Shown piece after piece: positions 7,754 through 17,800 of a stretch of 64,000 nucleotides of DNA (positions are counted from its first letter, which is position 1; every line of letters begins with the position of its first letter). A model generated the notes under the pieces. That model was not told the origin of the DNA, made no database searches, and worked only from the letters and a program-made list of their open reading frames with translations. The translations under genes and the position numbers were made by a program. This DNA is from Phyllobacterium sp. YR531 (GTDB lineage: Bacteria; Pseudomonadota; Alphaproteobacteria; Rhizobiales; Rhizobiaceae): the NCBI RefSeq assembly GCF_000282595.1, contig NZ_AKIZ01000035.1, forward strand, positions 186,001 through 250,000, written 5' to 3'.

Positions 7754-9934
7754 ATGCGTCGCGTATTGAAGAATCGTTATTTTTCCAGTTCAGCAGTTTT
7801 GATTCTGATGGCCGGTGCCATGACAGGTGAGTCGTTGGCACAGGAAAGCGGCAATCCGATTGTTCTGGATACGATCACCATCAAGGGCGAAAAGGGCAAT
7901 GGTCCGGTTAGGGGTTATGTTGCCAAGCAAAGCACTGCGGGTACCAAGACTGATACACCACTCAACAAGACTCCCCAGTCAGTGGCTGTTGTAGGCCAAG
8001 AACAGATGCAGGATCTAGATGTGCAGTCGGTTGCCGAAGCACTGCGTTTCACACCGGGCGTCAATACGGAATACCGTGGAGCGTCAAACCTGCAGGATGA
8101 AGTTGGTGTTCGAGGTTTTTATTACGTGCCGCGTTATCTCGATGGCATGCTGTATGACAGCAGCAACAGTGGCACCTACGCCAAGATTTTTCCCTATCTG
8201 TTGGAGAGGGTCGAGCTTCTCTCAGGGCCGTCATCCGTACTGTTCGGGCAGACGAATCCCGGTGGCCTGATCAATATGGTCAGCAAGAAGCCTACCGGAG
8301 AGCCAATTCGGGAACTGGAATTCACAGGAGGATCAAGAAATCACTATGGTGCTTCATTCGATTTCAGCGACAAAGTTCCCGGCAGCGATACACTTTCCTA
8401 TCGAATCGTCGGCACAGGGCTGACAACGGATCTGCAGGAAGATTTCACCAAACAGGAAGGCTTTGCCATTGCTCCATCGGTGACTTGGACACCGGATGAT
8501 CAGACAACGCTGACAATTCTTGGCGGATATCAGAGGGAGCCACATGCCGGGTTCCGGAACTTCCTTGACGCGGAGGGAACAGTTTCACCTATTCCGGGCT
8601 ATGGATATATCCCTCGCAGTTTCATGATTTCCGACCCGGATTTCGAAAAGTTTGAACGCGATCAGGCTTGGATTGGCTATGAGTTTGAGCGTGAGTTGAA
8701 TGAAACATTCACCATTCGCCAGAAGGCACGCTATCAATACATCGATTATGAGCACCACACACTTGTTTTCGGTTCAAAAAAGACTGATCCCGAGACGGGT
8801 AATCAGACCCTGATTTCCCGTATTGCCAGTGGTGGTGGAGCCCAGACTGACCAGTTTACCATCGACAATCAGGTAGAAGCGAAGTTCAATACCGGCGCGG
8901 CAGATCATACATTGCTTGGCGGTTTTGATTATCGTTATCTTTCAAGGGATTATAGTTGGGGGCGCGGGTCAGTACCCGACATTGATTTGACCGATCCACA
9001 ATACGGAAATATCGGCCCCATCACGCTCAATCCATCTCAGGTAGATGAAACCAAAGCAAAGCAGGCTGGTATCTATCTTCAGGATCAGATCGAAATCGGA
9101 AAACTCAATCTGATGGCTGGCGGTCGTTATGATTGGGCAAGCACCGACATTGACGACAAGCTTGGCACCAATGATCAGTCTTATGATGACAATGCATTCA
9201 CATGGCGCGTGGGTGCCGTCTACAATTTCGACAACGGGCTTTCGCCCTATGCCAGTTACTCAACATCGTTCGAGCCTTCTCTCACAGCTCCGGGCAAGGA
9301 TCAGAGTGCTTTCGACCCGACGACTGCCGAACAGTATGAAGTTGGCATCAAATATACTCCGGAAGGCACAGATATTGTCCTGACCGCAGCCTATTTCGAC
9401 CTGACCCAGAAGGACGTTGTCAAAGGTCAATGGATTGATGGAGAGACGGTCTATCGCCAGATTGGCAAAATCCACAATCGTGGTGTCGAACTCTCTGCCA
9501 AAGCAGAAATTTCCGACAATATCACGTTGATCGGCAGTTATGCTTACCTCGACTCTGAGGTCAAAAATTCGATCAATGAGCTTGAGGTCGGTAAGACTCC
9601 TGCGCGCCAGCCAGCGCATCAGGCTGCATTGTGGGCCAAGTATGACTTTGACAGTGGTGCTTTGAACGGATTGTCCATCGGTGGCGGCGTACGTTACCAA
9701 GGCAAGAGCTGGGGTGATGATACCAACACCTTTGAAGTGGATGCGGCAACCGTGTTTGACGCGATGGTCAGCTATGATTTTGAAGCAGCGAATCCCGAGT
9801 GGAAGGGTCTCAAGCTTCAAGTCAACGCAAAGAATCTGGCAAACAAGGAATATGTATCGTCCTGCTCCAATGCCTATGCCTGCTTCTATGGCGAAGGCCG
9901 CACTGTAACCGCCACTTTGAAGAAATCCTGGTAG
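7754..9934 (+). CDS. TonB-dependent siderophore receptor
   Basis: This outer-membrane receptor of 726 residues imports the ferric siderophore. After a signal peptide ending near SLAQE there is a TonB-box-like segment (IVLDTITIKG), then the plug domain with family signatures (TPLNKTPQSVAVVGQEQM, VAEALRFTPGVNTEYRG, RVELLSGPSSVLFGQTNPGG), then a beta barrel with a C-terminal aromatic residue (TVTATLKKSW). It belongs to the FhuA/FoxA-type siderophore receptor group by these motifs. The ATG at 7754, preceded by AAGGAC, is preferred over an in-frame TTG at 7709. An IRO box lies just upstream. It starts a plus-strand set with the esterase, mbtH and the NRPS. Confidence 0.92.
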   Translation: MRRVLKNRYFSSSAVLILMAGAMTGESLAQESGNPIVLDTITIKGEKGNGPVRGYVAKQSTAGTKTDTPLNKTPQSVAVVGQEQMQDLDVQSVAEALRFTPGVNTEYRGASNLQDEVGVRGFYYVPRYLDGMLYDSSNSGTYAKIFPYLLERVELLSGPSSVLFGQTNPGGLINMVSKKPTGEPIRELEFTGGSRNHYGASFDFSDKVPGSDTLSYRIVGTGLTTDLQEDFTKQEGFAIAPSVTWTPDDQTTLTILGGYQREPHAGFRNFLDAEGTVSPIPGYGYIPRSFMISDPDFEKFERDQAWIGYEFERELNETFTIRQKARYQYIDYEHHTLVFGSKKTDPETGNQTLISRIASGGGAQTDQFTIDNQVEAKFNTGAADHTLLGGFDYRYLSRDYSWGRGSVPDIDLTDPQYGNIGPITLNPSQVDETKAKQAGIYLQDQIEIGKLNLMAGGRYDWASTDIDDKLGTNDQSYDDNAFTWRVGAVYNFDNGLSPYASYSTSFEPSLTAPGKDQSAFDPTTAEQYEVGIKYTPEGTDIVLTAAYFDLTQKDVVKGQWIDGETVYRQIGKIHNRGVELSAKAEISDNITLIGSYAYLDSEVKNSINELEVGKTPARQPAHQAALWAKYDFDSGALNGLSIGGGVRYQGKSWGDDTNTFEVDAATVFDAMVSYDFEAANPEWKGLKLQVNAKNLANKEYVSSCSNAYACFYGEGRTVTATLKKSW

Positions 9935-9977
9935 GTGGCGGCCATGACATTCCAGAAGACGTTCACAAGTTAGCATC

Positions 9978-11357
9978 ATGGCGAGAGAAAATTCATCCCG
10001 GGCGAAGTTTGCAGAGGATATGCAACCCCCTGCACTCAATCGAAAAGCGCCACAGACTGCCTTATTTCTTGACGCTCCTGACCGTGGCGAAGCAGGCTGG
10101 TGGGTGCGTTTGGTAAAACGCGGCGTGCCGATGATTGAAGCAATTGGGAATGGACAAGCGTGCGTAACATTTCTTTGGCGCGATGATCAGGGCACCGAAC
10201 TCACATCACCGGTCGAACGCGTCTATGCGGACGTCAACTCCGTTACGGATCACCATTGCCTCACACCACAAAGCCTGGAGCGGATAGCCGGAACCGATGT
10301 CTGGTTCTGGCAGGTCGAGCTTCCGCTTAACTGGCGAGGCAGCTATTGTTTCATTCCAGCAAGTGAAGATCGCCTTCAACCAGTGTTGAGCGGAGATCTG
10401 CAGACATGCAAGGCCAACCACCGTGACTGGTGGCGGTCTGTTCTGCCCCATGCCACTCCCGATCCGCTCAATCCGCTGCAGTCCTATAAAGTAGGAATGC
10501 GCCTGAGAGTTTCACCTCTGCATCTGCCTGAAGCACCCAATTACGCCCTCTGGCACGCAATTGATTCAGGAAAGGTCCCCCATGCTCCTTTTCAGGAACT
10601 GGTAGAGATCAATTGGGCAAGCAAGCTCCAGAATAAGCAACGCAAGGTCTGGATCTATGTTTCCGGCTGGAGCCACAATCAGAGTGCGCCGCCCGTCGAC
10701 GGATATCCGCTGGTGCTGCTGCTTGATGGCAGCAACTGGGCAGAGCAGATGCCTATTCAGGGCGTTTTGGAAATGGAAACAGCTGAGGGCAATTTACCTT
10801 CAGCAGTCTATGTTTTCATTGATCCCATCGATCTTGAACAGCGTGCCGAAGACCTGACCTGCAATGCTGAGTTCTGGAATGCGGTGCATAGCGAATTGTT
10901 GCCGCTTATAGCGGAAATAGCCCCGATTACAGCCAATCCCGCTCTAAGTATGGTGGCCGGGCAAAGCTACGGTGGACTGGCTGCGACCTATGCAGGACTT
11001 TTTCTGCCCAACCGCTTCGGCCTGGTTCTCAGCCAGTCAGGATCATTCTGGTGGCCAAATTTTGAGGCGCTCCGCTCGGCACAGAATGTAGCTGAGCTGC
11101 GTGAAGGAGCGCGTACAGGATGGCTGACAACGCAACTGAAATCCGGTGACGTTCCGGAAAAAATCCCCGGAGGTATGCGTGTCTTCATGGAAGTAGGTAC
11201 CCGGGAAGAGGACATGATTGATGCGAGCGACACCATGAGCGTAGCTCTCAATGGTGCCGGTCATGAAGTTTTCTATCGCCGCTTTGAAGGCGGTCATGAT
11301 GGCCTTTGCTGGCGCAACGGATTGATTGATGGACTGCGCTGGCTGTTTGCCAGGTGA
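9978..11357 (+). CDS. fes: Enterochelin-esterase-like ferric siderophore hydrolase
   Basis: This 459-residue protein resembles Fes, the cytoplasmic esterase that cuts the seryl ester backbone of ferric catecholates to release iron. The N-terminal third is the enterochelin esterase domain (WFWQVELPLNWRGSYCFIP), and the C-terminal alpha/beta hydrolase part has the nucleophile elbow AGQSYGGLAATYAGL and a late histidine in FEGGHDGLCWRNGL. It lies 43 bases after the receptor gene. The stop codon sits 47 bases before the mbtH start. Its presence argues that the siderophore has ester-linked serines, as in linear or cyclic oligomers, because a monomer would not need backbone hydrolysis. That is inference. 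Confidence 0.9.
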   Translation: MARENSSRAKFAEDMQPPALNRKAPQTALFLDAPDRGEAGWWVRLVKRGVPMIEAIGNGQACVTFLWRDDQGTELTSPVERVYADVNSVTDHHCLTPQSLERIAGTDVWFWQVELPLNWRGSYCFIPASEDRLQPVLSGDLQTCKANHRDWWRSVLPHATPDPLNPLQSYKVGMRLRVSPLHLPEAPNYALWHAIDSGKVPHAPFQELVEINWASKLQNKQRKVWIYVSGWSHNQSAPPVDGYPLVLLLDGSNWAEQMPIQGVLEMETAEGNLPSAVYVFIDPIDLEQRAEDLTCNAEFWNAVHSELLPLIAEIAPITANPALSMVAGQSYGGLAATYAGLFLPNRFGLVLSQSGSFWWPNFEALRSAQNVAELREGARTGWLTTQLKSGDVPEKIPGGMRVFMEVGTREEDMIDASDTMSVALNGAGHEVFYRRFEGGHDGLCWRNGLIDGLRWLFAR

Positions 11358-11404
11358 TTTCGCCAAATCTTGAACATTCGGAATTGAACAAAAGGAATGA
11401 AACG

Positions 11405-11632
11405 ATGAATTCAGATGAAACAAATCCATTCGATGATGAGAATGGCAAGTTCCTGGTTTTGCTCAATGCACGTGGACAATACAGCCTCTGGCCCAGTTTC
11501 GCCCGCGTGCCTGCAGGCTGGAGCATTGAATCGGGACCGGATAGCCGTGCAGCATGCATCGAATTCGTTGAAATGCGCTGGGGTCCGGCTTTACGTCCGG
11601 GAGCGAGCATGATGGACGGTCAAACACTTTAG
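11405..11632 (+). CDS. ybdZ: MbtH-like NRPS accessory protein
   Basis: This 75-residue protein has the MbtH signature: NPFDDENGKFLVLLNARGQY, then SLWPSFARVPAGW, and a tail rich in Arg, Gly and Pro after WGP. MbtH proteins bind adenylation domains and are needed for their folding or activity. The ATG at 11405 preceded by AAAGGAATGA is chosen over an in-frame start at 11354 that would overlap the esterase. It sits between the esterase and the NRPS gene, the same place as E. coli ybdZ between fes and entF. Confidence 0.93.
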   Translation: MNSDETNPFDDENGKFLVLLNARGQYSLWPSFARVPAGWSIESGPDSRAACIEFVEMRWGPALRPGASMMDGQTL

Positions 11633-11634
11633 GT

Positions 11635-11728
11635 CGGTTCAAGATTCACATTACCACGACCTCTAAATCGTTTCTGCATTCCGGTGCTCAGATACCAAAG
11701 TGCACCGGTTCGCCTTGATCTTGAATCG
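11635..11728 (+). other. Nested inverted repeats in the mbtH-NRPS gap (possible RNA leader structure)
   Basis: Two nested stems are visible. The outer pairs 11635-11646 with 11717-11728 (TTCAAGAT against ATCTTGAA, extended to 12 pairs with two G-U). The inner pairs CCGGTGC at 11681-11687 with GCACCGG at 11702-11708. The structure begins two bases after the mbtH stop. No T-run follows, so a simple terminator is unlikely. It may set the relative expression of mbtH and the NRPS, or stabilise the upstream message. Confidence 0.5.
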
Positions 11729-11805
11729 CTACGTGCTCGTCGAGAGTCAAGGCAACGCACGCTTAGAATAAATGCCCGTATTAAACTGGATTGTGAGAAA
11801 GCATC

Positions 11806-14800
11806 ATGCCGATTGTTCAATCTCCGGTACACATCCCTGTCAGCTCGAAAAAGCAGGACAACGCCCGTATTACGCTGCCGCTGACGGCAGCGCAGCCGGG
11901 CATATGGTTTGCGGGGCAGATTGATTCAGAAGCACAAACTTTTGTCGTTGCCCATTATGCCGAGCTTGAAGGGTCGCTTGATGCCGAACTGCTAAGCAAG
12001 GCTATCCGCATCGCACTTGCCGAGGTCGACACCATCCATGCGCATTTCGAGAATGGCGAAGACGGACCCGTTCAGAGTTGGCCATCAGCGCGCGAACCGG
12101 GTGATGTTGCTGCGCCAGACGTTATTGACCTCACAAATGAATTGAATCCCGCCGGCAGGGCTCAGGCATTCATGCGCACTGACCTTGAAGCGGCGCCAGC
12201 TCCAGGTGGCGATGGTCTGCTTTATCGACATATGCTGTTGAGGGTTGGGGAAGCCCGCTGGTTTTGGTATCAGCGCTATCATCACCTTTGTCTTGACGGC
12301 TACAGCTTTGCTGCCCTGACCCGCCGCATTGTCCAGATACAAACCGCTCTGGCTGCCGGGCAACAGCCAGCCTTGGCACAATTCACTTCGTTTGCTGAAG
12401 TGGTCAATGAGTACAAGAGCTACAAGACCTCAGATATCTACGAACGCGACCGCAGCTTCTGGAACAGTTATCTGGCTGAAGATGATGTTCCGGTAAGTTT
12501 CGTTTCTGCGGATACGGCACAGGAAAGTACGGCAAATATTGACGTGCTGCGGCTGCGGTTCAAACTTGGTGCTGAGATACTCGTCCGGCTTGCCGAACCC
12601 GGACAGCGTTTTCGCGTGGTCCAGCCGGAAATGCTGATGGCTGGTGTTGCAGCCTATATTCATCGGATGACGGCGAGTGAAACAATCATCGTCGGTATGC
12701 CATTTATGCGGCGTATGGGATCGGCCGCAATCAATGCAACCGGACCTGTCGTGAATGTTCTTCCCGTCAAACTCCGGTTCGACAACACTTTGTGTTTCGG
12801 TGAGCTGGCGCAGCAACTTTCCAAGGAATTGCGAAAAGTCCGGAAGCATCAGCGCTATGATGCCGAACAGGTGCAGCGCGATCTTGGTCTCGTTGGTTCT
12901 GGGCAGGCGCTCTATGGTCCGACAATCAATTTCAAGGTTTATGACGGAGATCTGGCGCTGGCTGGTGTCAAGTCAACAACCCACGTGCTTGCTGCAGGTC
13001 CCGTAGAGGACATCGAGTTCGGGCTGTGGTTTGAGGATGACACGTTGACGGTCGAACTTTCGGCAAATCCGGCACGTTATACGGCAGATGATCTGCAACT
13101 GCATGCTGATCGGCTGGAAGCCTTTATGCGCAGGTTGATAGATAACGTTGACGAGCCAATCCGGCGGCTTGACCTGCAGAGCGCCGCTGAGGTCGCATCG
13201 ATAAAACATTGGTCGCGCGGACCGCAGGTGCAGTGCGCACGTCAAGCGCATACGGTTCTGGACATATTCGAGCAAAGTGCTTTTGCTAATGCCGATGAAA
13301 CCGCGATCGCCGATTGCGAAACGAGCATTGACTTCGCCGCGCTTTCTGCAGCTTCTGCGCGGCTTGGTCATTTCCTGATCTCAAGGGGTGTCGGCCCCGG
13401 CGACGTTGTTGCGACAGCTTTGCCGCGCCGTGTCGACGCTATTGTAGCATTGCTGGGTATATTGGCCTCAGGAGCGGCGTGGATGCCGCTGGATCCGGAT
13501 TATCCCGTTGAGCGGCTTTCTCTGATGTGCGCGGACGCCGAGCCAGTTTTGGTGCTTACACATAAAAATCTTCGGACAGCGGTGGTAACAGATACAGAGG
13601 TCCTCTGTCTCGACGATCCGGCGATTGTTGAAGCAATGGCTGTACAATCGTCCAGACCAGTGGAGGATGCGAACCGTTTACGTGTCCTGCGGGGCGATGA
13701 CCTCGCCTATATTATCTATACGTCGGGTTCTACCGGCAAACCCAAGGGCGTCATGGTCCCGCACAAGGGACTTTTAAACCTGCTTCTTTCTCACGAGGCG
13801 GGGCTGTTTGGCGAAATCATGAGTAAAGTTGATAGGCGGCGGGTGCGAGCCTGCCACGCCATGTCACTCTCATTCGACTCTTCTTGGGAACAGGTTATCT
13901 GGATGCTCCTCGGTCACGAGTTGCATCTGTGTGATGAGGAACAACGGCGTGATGCGCAAGCGTTGGTTGATCTCATCGTGGAGCGACAGATCGATACTAT
14001 CGATCTGTCTCCTTCCATGTTGCAGCAGATGATCGATTGCGGGCTGCTGCATCAGCAACATCAGCCGGTTATGATTCAGGTGGGTGGTGAAGCAGTATCA
14101 TCTGCGCTCTGGCGCGAGTTGCGCCGCCATCCGCACATTCATTTCCATAATTTCTATGGTCCGACTGAGTATAGCGTCGATACTTTGAGCGCTAGTGTAA
14201 TGGTTGCTGATGTGCCGGTTATCGGTCGCCCGGTTGCCAACTCGACTGTCCATATTCTCGATAATCTATTACAGCCCGTGCCAATCGGCGTAACCGGAGA
14301 GCTTTATATAGCTGGCCCAGGTCTTGCGCATGGTTATCTAGGTCGCGCAGGGCTGACGGCCTCGCGTTTTGTCGCCAATCCATTTGACGGTGGCAGTCTG
14401 ATGTATCGAACAGGTGATCTCGCCCGTTGGCGTTCTGACGGGCAGGTAGACTATGCCGGACGTAGCGATCATCAGGTGAAGATACGCGGCTTTCGGGTGG
14501 AGCCGGGTGAGATTGAGCATATTATCACATCCCTGGAAGGTGTAACTGCCGCTCTGGTTCTGGCCGAACCATTTGGCTCCAGCCTGAGATTGCTCGGCTG
14601 GTTCACCGGTTCAGCCGACGAGACGGACGTGCAGGTTGCTTTGGCTCAAAGCCTGCCTGACTACATGCTGCCTTCCAGTCTCTCAAGGCTCGAGGCATGG
14701 CCGCTCAATGTTAACGGCAAGGTTGAGCGCACTCTCTTGCCCCGACCTGAACAGCGCAATGCAGTCAGTAAAGCTGTAGCCTATGCAGACGAACAGGAAC

Positions 14801-17800
14801 GACTTGTCTGCGAAAGCATTGCCGCCGTAATCGGCATGGATGCCGTGCGTGCGGATGATGATTTCTTTGGACTTGGTGGTGACAGTATCAGTGCCATGGC
14901 CCTGTGCACGGCGTTGCGAAAGGTCGGTTTGGTCCTGCGCCCTCGCGATGTTTTCGGGTTGCGCCGGGCTGACCGTATGAAGACGGCATTGCAGCCGTTG
15001 GAGGCGCAACCGCAAATGCGCATGGTCGATGTTGATGGCGAGGTTAGCGGCCTGCCCATAGTAAAATGGTACGCGGAAAACCACGGGCTGGCGACGCGTT
15101 TTTCACAAGCGGTTCTATTGCGTGTACCAGCGAAGCTGGCACGCAAATCTATTGAACAGGCTTTGGAAGCCCTGTACCGGGCCCATCCTTCGCTGCGGGC
15201 GAAGGCAACGCATACCGGTCTGACAATTCCGCCTTTGCCGTTAGACTTCAGTGCTTCATCACTTCTGCTTGAAATTGCCAATCCCGGTGATGCTCGAATA
15301 GCGGAAGAAGCAGGGATAGCGCTCGTCGCTGCAAGCAACCGGCTTGACCCGGCATCAGGTATCATGCTGCAGGCCGTTCATTGGCCCGCAGCAGAGGATG
15401 ATGGCTCATTGATGCTGGTGATCCATCATCTCGTTACGGACGGGGTGTCGTGGCGCATCATTCTGGCCGAACTGGAAAACGCCTGCCATGCCGCCATGGC
15501 TGGAACAGTGCCTTTCATCGCGCGTGAAGAAGCGTCTATCCGGGATTGGGCCAAGATGCTGGGCGAACAGGTTCCGATGCGACGGAACGAACAGCAATTC
15601 TGGCGTGATATGCTTGCTGACAAGACCAGTATCATGCCTCGTAAGCTGGATAAGGTCCGCGATACCTACGGTTCGGCGCTGAGCCAGCGAACACTGTTTG
15701 ATGCAGATCTGACACGGCTGCTTTTGAGCAACCTTCCATCCGCCTATCGCATGACCGTCGAAGAAACCATTCTCACCGCAGTGACGAGGGCTTTCTCCCA
15801 GGTATTTGCGGTCGAACGTCTGCGATTTTCCTTGGAATCTCATGGCCGGCATATGGTCGATGACCGCGTTGATCCAAGCCGGACAGTCGGCTGGTTTACC
15901 GCAGAATATCCCGTCCTGTTCAACCTCGGCAATGTTGCAAGCGTGCAGGAATCAGTACTGTCGGTAAAGCAGGCGCTACGCCGGGTACCGGATCACGGCC
16001 TTGGCTATGGCGTGTTGCGTTATCTCGATACTGAAGCCGGACCAGAACTTGCCAGACTTGAAAAGATCAATCCGCCTGAGGTGCTGTTCAACTATCTCGG
16101 CCGGTTCGTTTCCCGGAATGGATATTGGACGCCGCAGGCGGTGGGCGGGCGCTTTGCTGACGCCTTTGCTGTCGATGTCGATCCGACGATGAGACTCATG
16201 CATGGCATAGAAATCAACGCCTTTATTGATGAGGCAGAGATTGGCCCGCGCCTTGCCATCAACTGGACATTGGCTGACGGGTTGTTTGAACCGGGCATGA
16301 TCGAAGCTTTGCATGATGCAATTGCGATCAACATATCCGCATTGGCAGACCACGCCTGGGAGCATCCTGAAAAGGCCGCCGATACACTGGTTGCGGCTGA
16401 CACGCCGGGCCTCACTGAAAATGAATTGCTGGATTTGCGTGAGCGCCATGGGTCGCTGGATGCGGTATTGCCTTTGCTTCCTTTACAGGAGGGGCTGCTT
16501 TTCCATACGCAACTGCATGAGGCTGCAAGCAAATACAACTCGATCACCCGCATTGATTTCAGGGGTTCTCTCGATAAATCATTGCTGTGCGAGGCGTTGG
16601 ATGGCTTGCTGAGGCGTTTCCCGCAACTTGCCGCTCGGTTTGAAACGGGGCTGCAGTGCGGATCATGTCACGTGCTGCCGCTGGCACCCGGGCGATGGCC
16701 ACTGGACGAGTATGATATCAGCACTGAAGCCGATAAAGCGGCGGCCTTGGGACGCATAGAACATACGGAACTGGATCGTGAATTCCTGCCGTCAGAAGGG
16801 CGGCTTTTCCATGCAAGCTTGGTTCATCGCGGCGAGAAGGCCCACACGCTTTTCATAAATGTACATCACCTTGTCATCGATGGCTGGTCAACGCCAATCC
16901 TGCTACGCGAACTGTTGGCAGCCTATGGCGACGGGCCCGATACACTCGAAAAAACCCGTGTAGCATACAGTGACGTAATCAATGCACTTGCAACGCGCGA
17001 CCTTTCTCCGGCACGGGATGCATGGAAGGAAACGCTTGAAGGTGCGCGCCCGACGCTGCTGTTTGGTACTGCTGTTGCTGCGCCGGAAGTACACGAAATG
17101 GAATTCGTCATTCCTGATGTGCTGGAGCAGGCTTTGTTGGCCCGCTGCCGTGAGAACGGGCTCACGCTCAACACGCTCATGCAAGGTGTATGGGGCGCAA
17201 CGTTATCATTGCTGACAGGACGTAGTGACGTGCTGTTCGGTACACCTGTCTCCGGGCGATTCAGCCCGATTGACGGCATCGACGAGCATATCGGGCTTTT
17301 CAGCAATACTGTGCCGGTGCGCATCCGACTGGATCCCGCGTTGCCGCTGTTACAGCAATTGGCAGCATCGCAGGCAGTACAGGGTGGTATGCTTGAACAT
17401 GACAGCCTTGGCCTAGCTGAAATCCAGCAGATTGCCGGTGGTTCTACATTGTTTGATACACTGCTTGTCAGTGAAAATTATCCGCAGACTGATGCTCTGA
17501 CCTCGCGGGAATACGCTGGTGTTAGAATAACTGGGCTGAACAATCGTGGTTATACCCACTATCCGCTGACACTGATGGTTCTTCGTGAGGAGAAGCTGCG
17601 GCTACTGGTTGAGTACCGCAATCTTTTGCGCGAGCCGGAACAGTTGATGACGCGCATCCAGATGCTGCTTGAACATATTGCCTATAACGGCGATCAAGCA
17701 TGGTCGGAATTTGCTCCGCTTGTACCTGCAGAACAAGCGTTGATTGACGCGACTAATGCAACGGATGCGCCATTTCCGGAGGCGAGTTTGCGCGATCTGC

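Noticed and set aside
9260-10039. A 259-codon frame on the minus strand
   Set aside because: It is antisense to the 3' part of the TonB receptor gene and has no recognisable motifs.
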